DNA of 9,993 nucleotides from an uncultured Prevotella sp. (lineage in GTDB: Bacteria; Bacteroidota; Bacteroidia; Bacteroidales; Bacteroidaceae). Made by a program: the position numbers and the translations under genes. The stretch's first letter is position 1, and every line of letters starts with the position of its first letter. Positions 9,096-9,993 of this stretch are shown here, piece by piece. The stretch spans positions 1-9,993 of the forward strand of contig CALZAP010000025.1 of the NCBI GenBank assembly GCA_945614335.1, written 5' to 3'. Below the pieces are notes generated by a model. That model made no database searches and was not told the DNA's origin. It was given only the letters and a program-made list of their open reading frames with translations.

Positions 9096-9110
9096 ACTAC
9101 TTTGTAGTTT
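9096..9110 (+). terminator. Weak hairpin directly after the operon stop codon
   Basis: ACTAC at 9096-9100 pairs with GTAGT at 9104-9108 around a 3-base loop, followed by TT and a loosely T-rich stretch. The stem is only 5 base pairs and AT-rich, so it may or may not end transcription of the uptake operon. No stronger hairpin with a T-tract was found on the plus strand before 9529. Confidence 0.25.
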
Positions 9111-9126
9111 TAGATGTTTCACGGTG

Positions 9127-9134
9127 CAAAAGTA
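9127..9134 (-). promoter_or_regulatory. Promoter-like -7 box (TAnnTTTG) on the minus strand
   Basis: Read on the minus strand the bases are TACTTTTG, a full match to the Bacteroidota housekeeping -7 consensus TAnnTTTG, followed by CACC. I find no TTTG at the expected 19-21 base distance upstream, so the -33 element is missing or degenerate. A start here would transcribe leftward into the 3' end of the thioredoxin-family gene, where no minus-strand gene exists. It could drive an antisense RNA, be a relic, or be chance. Confidence 0.25.
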
Positions 9135-9155
9135 CGACTTTTATTCGCCTCCTGT

Positions 9156-9163
9156 TAGGTTTG
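9156..9163 (+). promoter_or_regulatory. Promoter-like -7 box (TAnnTTTG) on the plus strand
   Basis: TAGGTTTG fully matches the Bacteroidota -7 consensus. No convincing -33 TTTG lies 19-21 bases upstream. A start near 9170 would produce RNA carrying the palindrome at 9220-9243 and the hairpin at 9316-9333. There is no gene to serve, so it is either a small-RNA promoter or coincidence. It also overlaps the left arm of the inverted repeat at 9160-9196. Confidence 0.2.
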
Positions 9164-9196
9164 TCCCGACAAACAAAAGCTGAATGCCGGGACAAA
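9160..9196. repeat. Inverted repeat with three interacting arms
   Basis: TTTGTCCCG at 9160-9168 is the exact reverse complement of CGGGACAAA at 9188-9196, giving 9-base arms and a 19-base loop. The left arm can instead fold locally, because TTTGTC at 9160-9165 also pairs with GACAAA at 9168-9173. Two mutually exclusive folds are therefore possible. No T-tract follows on either strand, so a simple intrinsic terminator is unlikely. Confidence 0.6.
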
Positions 9197-9219
9197 ACCT
9201 CAGCCCTCACGACACAACA

Positions 9220-9243
9220 ATTGTTGCGTCGCGACGCAACAAT
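9220..9243. repeat. Perfect 24-base palindrome
   Basis: The two 12-base halves, ATTGTTGCGTCG and CGACGCAACAAT, are exact reverse complements with no spacer, centred on TCGCGA. CAACAA at 9215-9220 can pair with TTGTTG at 9221-9226 as an alternative, so there are again three arms with competing pairings. It has no adjacent T-tract. It may be a protein-binding site, a REP-like dispersed repeat, or an RNA 3'-end structure; the sequence alone does not decide. Confidence 0.75.
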
Positions 9244-9259
9244 GAAAACCCGCCCAAAG

Positions 9260-9287
9260 GTTAACAAGTTACCAGTTATCCATTACC
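9260..9287. repeat. Four short GTTANC-like repeats at 7-8 base spacing
   Basis: GTTAAC (9260), GTTACC (9268), GTTATC (9275) and ATTACC (9282) follow one another at steps of 8, 7 and 7 bases. This could be a degenerate microsatellite-like array or a run of half-sites. The array is short and imperfect, so chance is not excluded. Confidence 0.4.
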
Positions 9288-9295
9288 TTTCACCA

Positions 9296-9344
9296 CCCCT
9301 CTTCCGTCCCCGTGCCCGTCGATTCATCGACGGTCCCCCTCCCC
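9296..9344 (-). other. C-rich tract (G-rich on minus strand) around an 18-base hairpin
   Basis: Five C-runs lie on the plus strand at 9296-9299, 9308-9311, 9315-9317, 9335-9339 and 9341-9344. Between the third and fourth is the inverted repeat CCGTCGAT/ATCGACGG (9316-9323 and 9326-9333) with a 2-base centre. On the minus strand the runs become G-tracts separated by 1, 17, 3 and 8 bases. That is not a strict quadruplex pattern, but the 17-base loop folds into the hairpin, which could bring the tracts together. The hairpin arm shares bases with the third run, so the two folds partly compete. Confidence 0.4.
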
Positions 9345-9452
9345 TCCACACAAAAAGCGAAACACAGCCTGCCTTCAAAAATTTGTAAACCCTCACCCTT
9401 CAAACAATCCTCATGCGAGCAACCGTCTTCTTCAAACAGAGGCCCGTTAACG

Positions 9453-9489
9453 AAAAAAAAGAAACCGGACGAGATATACTCCCGTCCGG
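9453..9489 (-). terminator. Intrinsic terminator of nqrF
   Basis: On the minus strand CCGGACG pairs with CGTCCGG (9489-9483 with 9471-9465). The stem can extend by three more pairs including one G-U, leaving a 5-base loop. The stem is followed at once by TTTCTTTTTTTT (9464-9453). It starts 40 bases past the nqrF stop codon. A GC-rich stem plus a T-tract in the right direction makes this a classical rho-independent terminator for nqrF. Confidence 0.88.
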
Positions 9490-9529
9490 CATCGAACTAT
9501 TATTTTAACCAATGAAAACAAGCGGAAAA

Positions 9530-9993
9530 CTATCCGCCAAAATTGTCGTACATAATTGACTCGGGTTCTACGCCGAGACTGTCGAGCATCGACACTACGG
9601 CCTTCGACATCGGGCCGGGACCGCACATGTAATACTCTATATCTTCCGGTGCCTCGTGGTCCTTCAGGTAGGTGTTGTACATCACCTGATGAACGAAGCC
9701 CGCGGTGTACTTCACGCCGGCTGCATCTGCAGCGGGGTCGGGACGGTCGAGGGCGAGGTGGAAGTGGAAGTTGGGATATTCCTTCTCCAATCCGAGGAAG
9801 TCGTCGAGATAGAACACCTCGTTCAGGGCGCGTGCGCCATAGAAGTAGTGCATCTCGCGGTCGGTAGTGTGCAGGGTCTTGGTCATGTGCATGATCTGGG
9901 CGCGCAGAGGAGCCATACCTGCACCGCCACCTACCCAAATCATCTCCTTCTTGGTGTCGAAGTGAGGATGGAAGTCGCCATAAGGACCGCTCA
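9530..9993 (-). CDS. nqrF: Na+-translocating NADH:quinone reductase subunit F, C-terminal part
   Basis: The minus-strand frame enters at the window edge and ends with TAG at 9532-9530, giving 153 residues. It begins SGPYGDFHPHFD, the end of the FAD-binding domain, then MIWVGGGAGMAPLRAQI, the NAD(P)-binding glycine-rich motif of the ferredoxin-reductase-like fold. YGARALNEVFY, LKDHEAPEDIEYYMCGPGPM and the C-terminal SIMYDNFGG all match NqrF closely. NqrF takes electrons from NADH through FAD and a 2Fe-2S centre and feeds the NqrABCDE membrane complex, which pumps Na+. The 2Fe-2S and most of the FAD domain lie outside the window. An ATG at 9943 is inside the conserved fold and is not the start. 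Being the last gene before a strong terminator, it is probably the 3' end of an nqr operon. It has no functional tie to the uptake operon. Confidence 0.95.
   Translation of the reverse strand, partial: SGPYGDFHPHFDTKKEMIWVGGGAGMAPLRAQIMHMTKTLHTTDREMHYFYGARALNEVFYLDDFLGLEKEYPNFHFHLALDRPDPAADAAGVKYTAGFVHQVMYNTYLKDHEAPEDIEYYMCGPGPMSKAVVSMLDSLGVEPESIMYDNFGG

Larger units (their letters stand above)
9096..9529. other. Convergent intergenic region without a credible gene
   Basis: This 434-base gap separates the end of the uptake operon from the end of nqrF, which runs the other way. Short open frames within it are low complexity, rich in Pro/Arg/Ser/Thr, and match no family I recognise. No tRNA, rRNA or CRISPR pattern is present. 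It contains several structured sites listed separately: promoter-like boxes near 9127-9163, an inverted repeat at 9160-9196, a palindrome at 9220-9243, short repeats at 9260-9287, a C-rich hairpin tract at 9296-9344 and the nqrF terminator at 9453-9489. Since both flanking genes end here, these are not their upstream operators. Confidence 0.8.

Noticed and set aside
9128..9142. Hairpin AAAAGT/ACTTTT as an operon terminator
   Set aside because: The 6-base stem is mostly A-T with a 3-base loop and only a short T-run that is itself part of the stem; it also overlaps the promoter-like box, so the assignment is not supported.
9161..9388. Small plus-strand protein of 75 residues in the convergent gap
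   Set aside because: It starts with TTG, runs through the palindrome and the C-rich tract, has low-complexity composition, and resembles no family.
9447..9938. Arg-rich 163-residue minus-strand frame over nqrF
   Set aside because: It is the out-of-frame shadow of the GC-rich nqrF coding sequence and runs on into the terminator; the nqrF frame has clear family motifs.

Overview
The window comes from a member of the Bacteroidota, most likely Bacteroidales of the Prevotella type. The evidence is a SusC/SusD outer-membrane pair, DUF4843 and PKD-like lipoproteins, a FecR-type anti-sigma factor with a DUF4974-like C-terminus, an Na+-NQR subunit, and genes spaced about 20 bases apart without clear Shine-Dalgarno sequences. 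I did not identify the species.

Left and centre (1-9095, + strand). The window opens inside a fecR-like anti-sigma gene. After a 66-base gap comes a five-gene set with 17-21 base gaps: a SusC-type TonB-dependent transporter with an N-terminal STN signalling domain, a SusD lipoprotein, a DUF4843 lipoprotein, a PKD-like lipoprotein, and an exported TlpA/thioredoxin-family protein with a WCVPC active site. It reads as one outer-membrane uptake operon controlled by ECF-sigma/FecR trans-envelope signalling. The transporter's STN domain would contact FecR when ligand is bound, and FecR would release an ECF sigma factor that should lie just off the left edge. No glycoside hydrolase, polysaccharide lyase or peptidase is present here, so a glycan-utilisation label is not supported. 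Uptake of a peptide or another small ligand is possible but unproven.

Right intergenic region (9096-9529). This 434-base gap lies between converging genes and holds no credible gene. It is rich in structure: two promoter-like TAnnTTTG boxes facing away from each other, an interrupted inverted repeat, a perfect 24-base palindrome, four short GTTANC-like repeats, a C-rich tract around an 18-base hairpin, and a convincing intrinsic terminator for the minus-strand gene.

Right edge (9530-9993, - strand). The C-terminal NAD-binding part of NqrF, the NADH-oxidising subunit of the Na+-pumping NADH:quinone oxidoreductase. It is a housekeeping gene that converges on the uptake operon.

The uptake operon is a known kind of locus. 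The least explained parts are the job of the two accessory lipoproteins, the reason a thiol oxidoreductase travels with them, and the palindrome-rich convergent gap.
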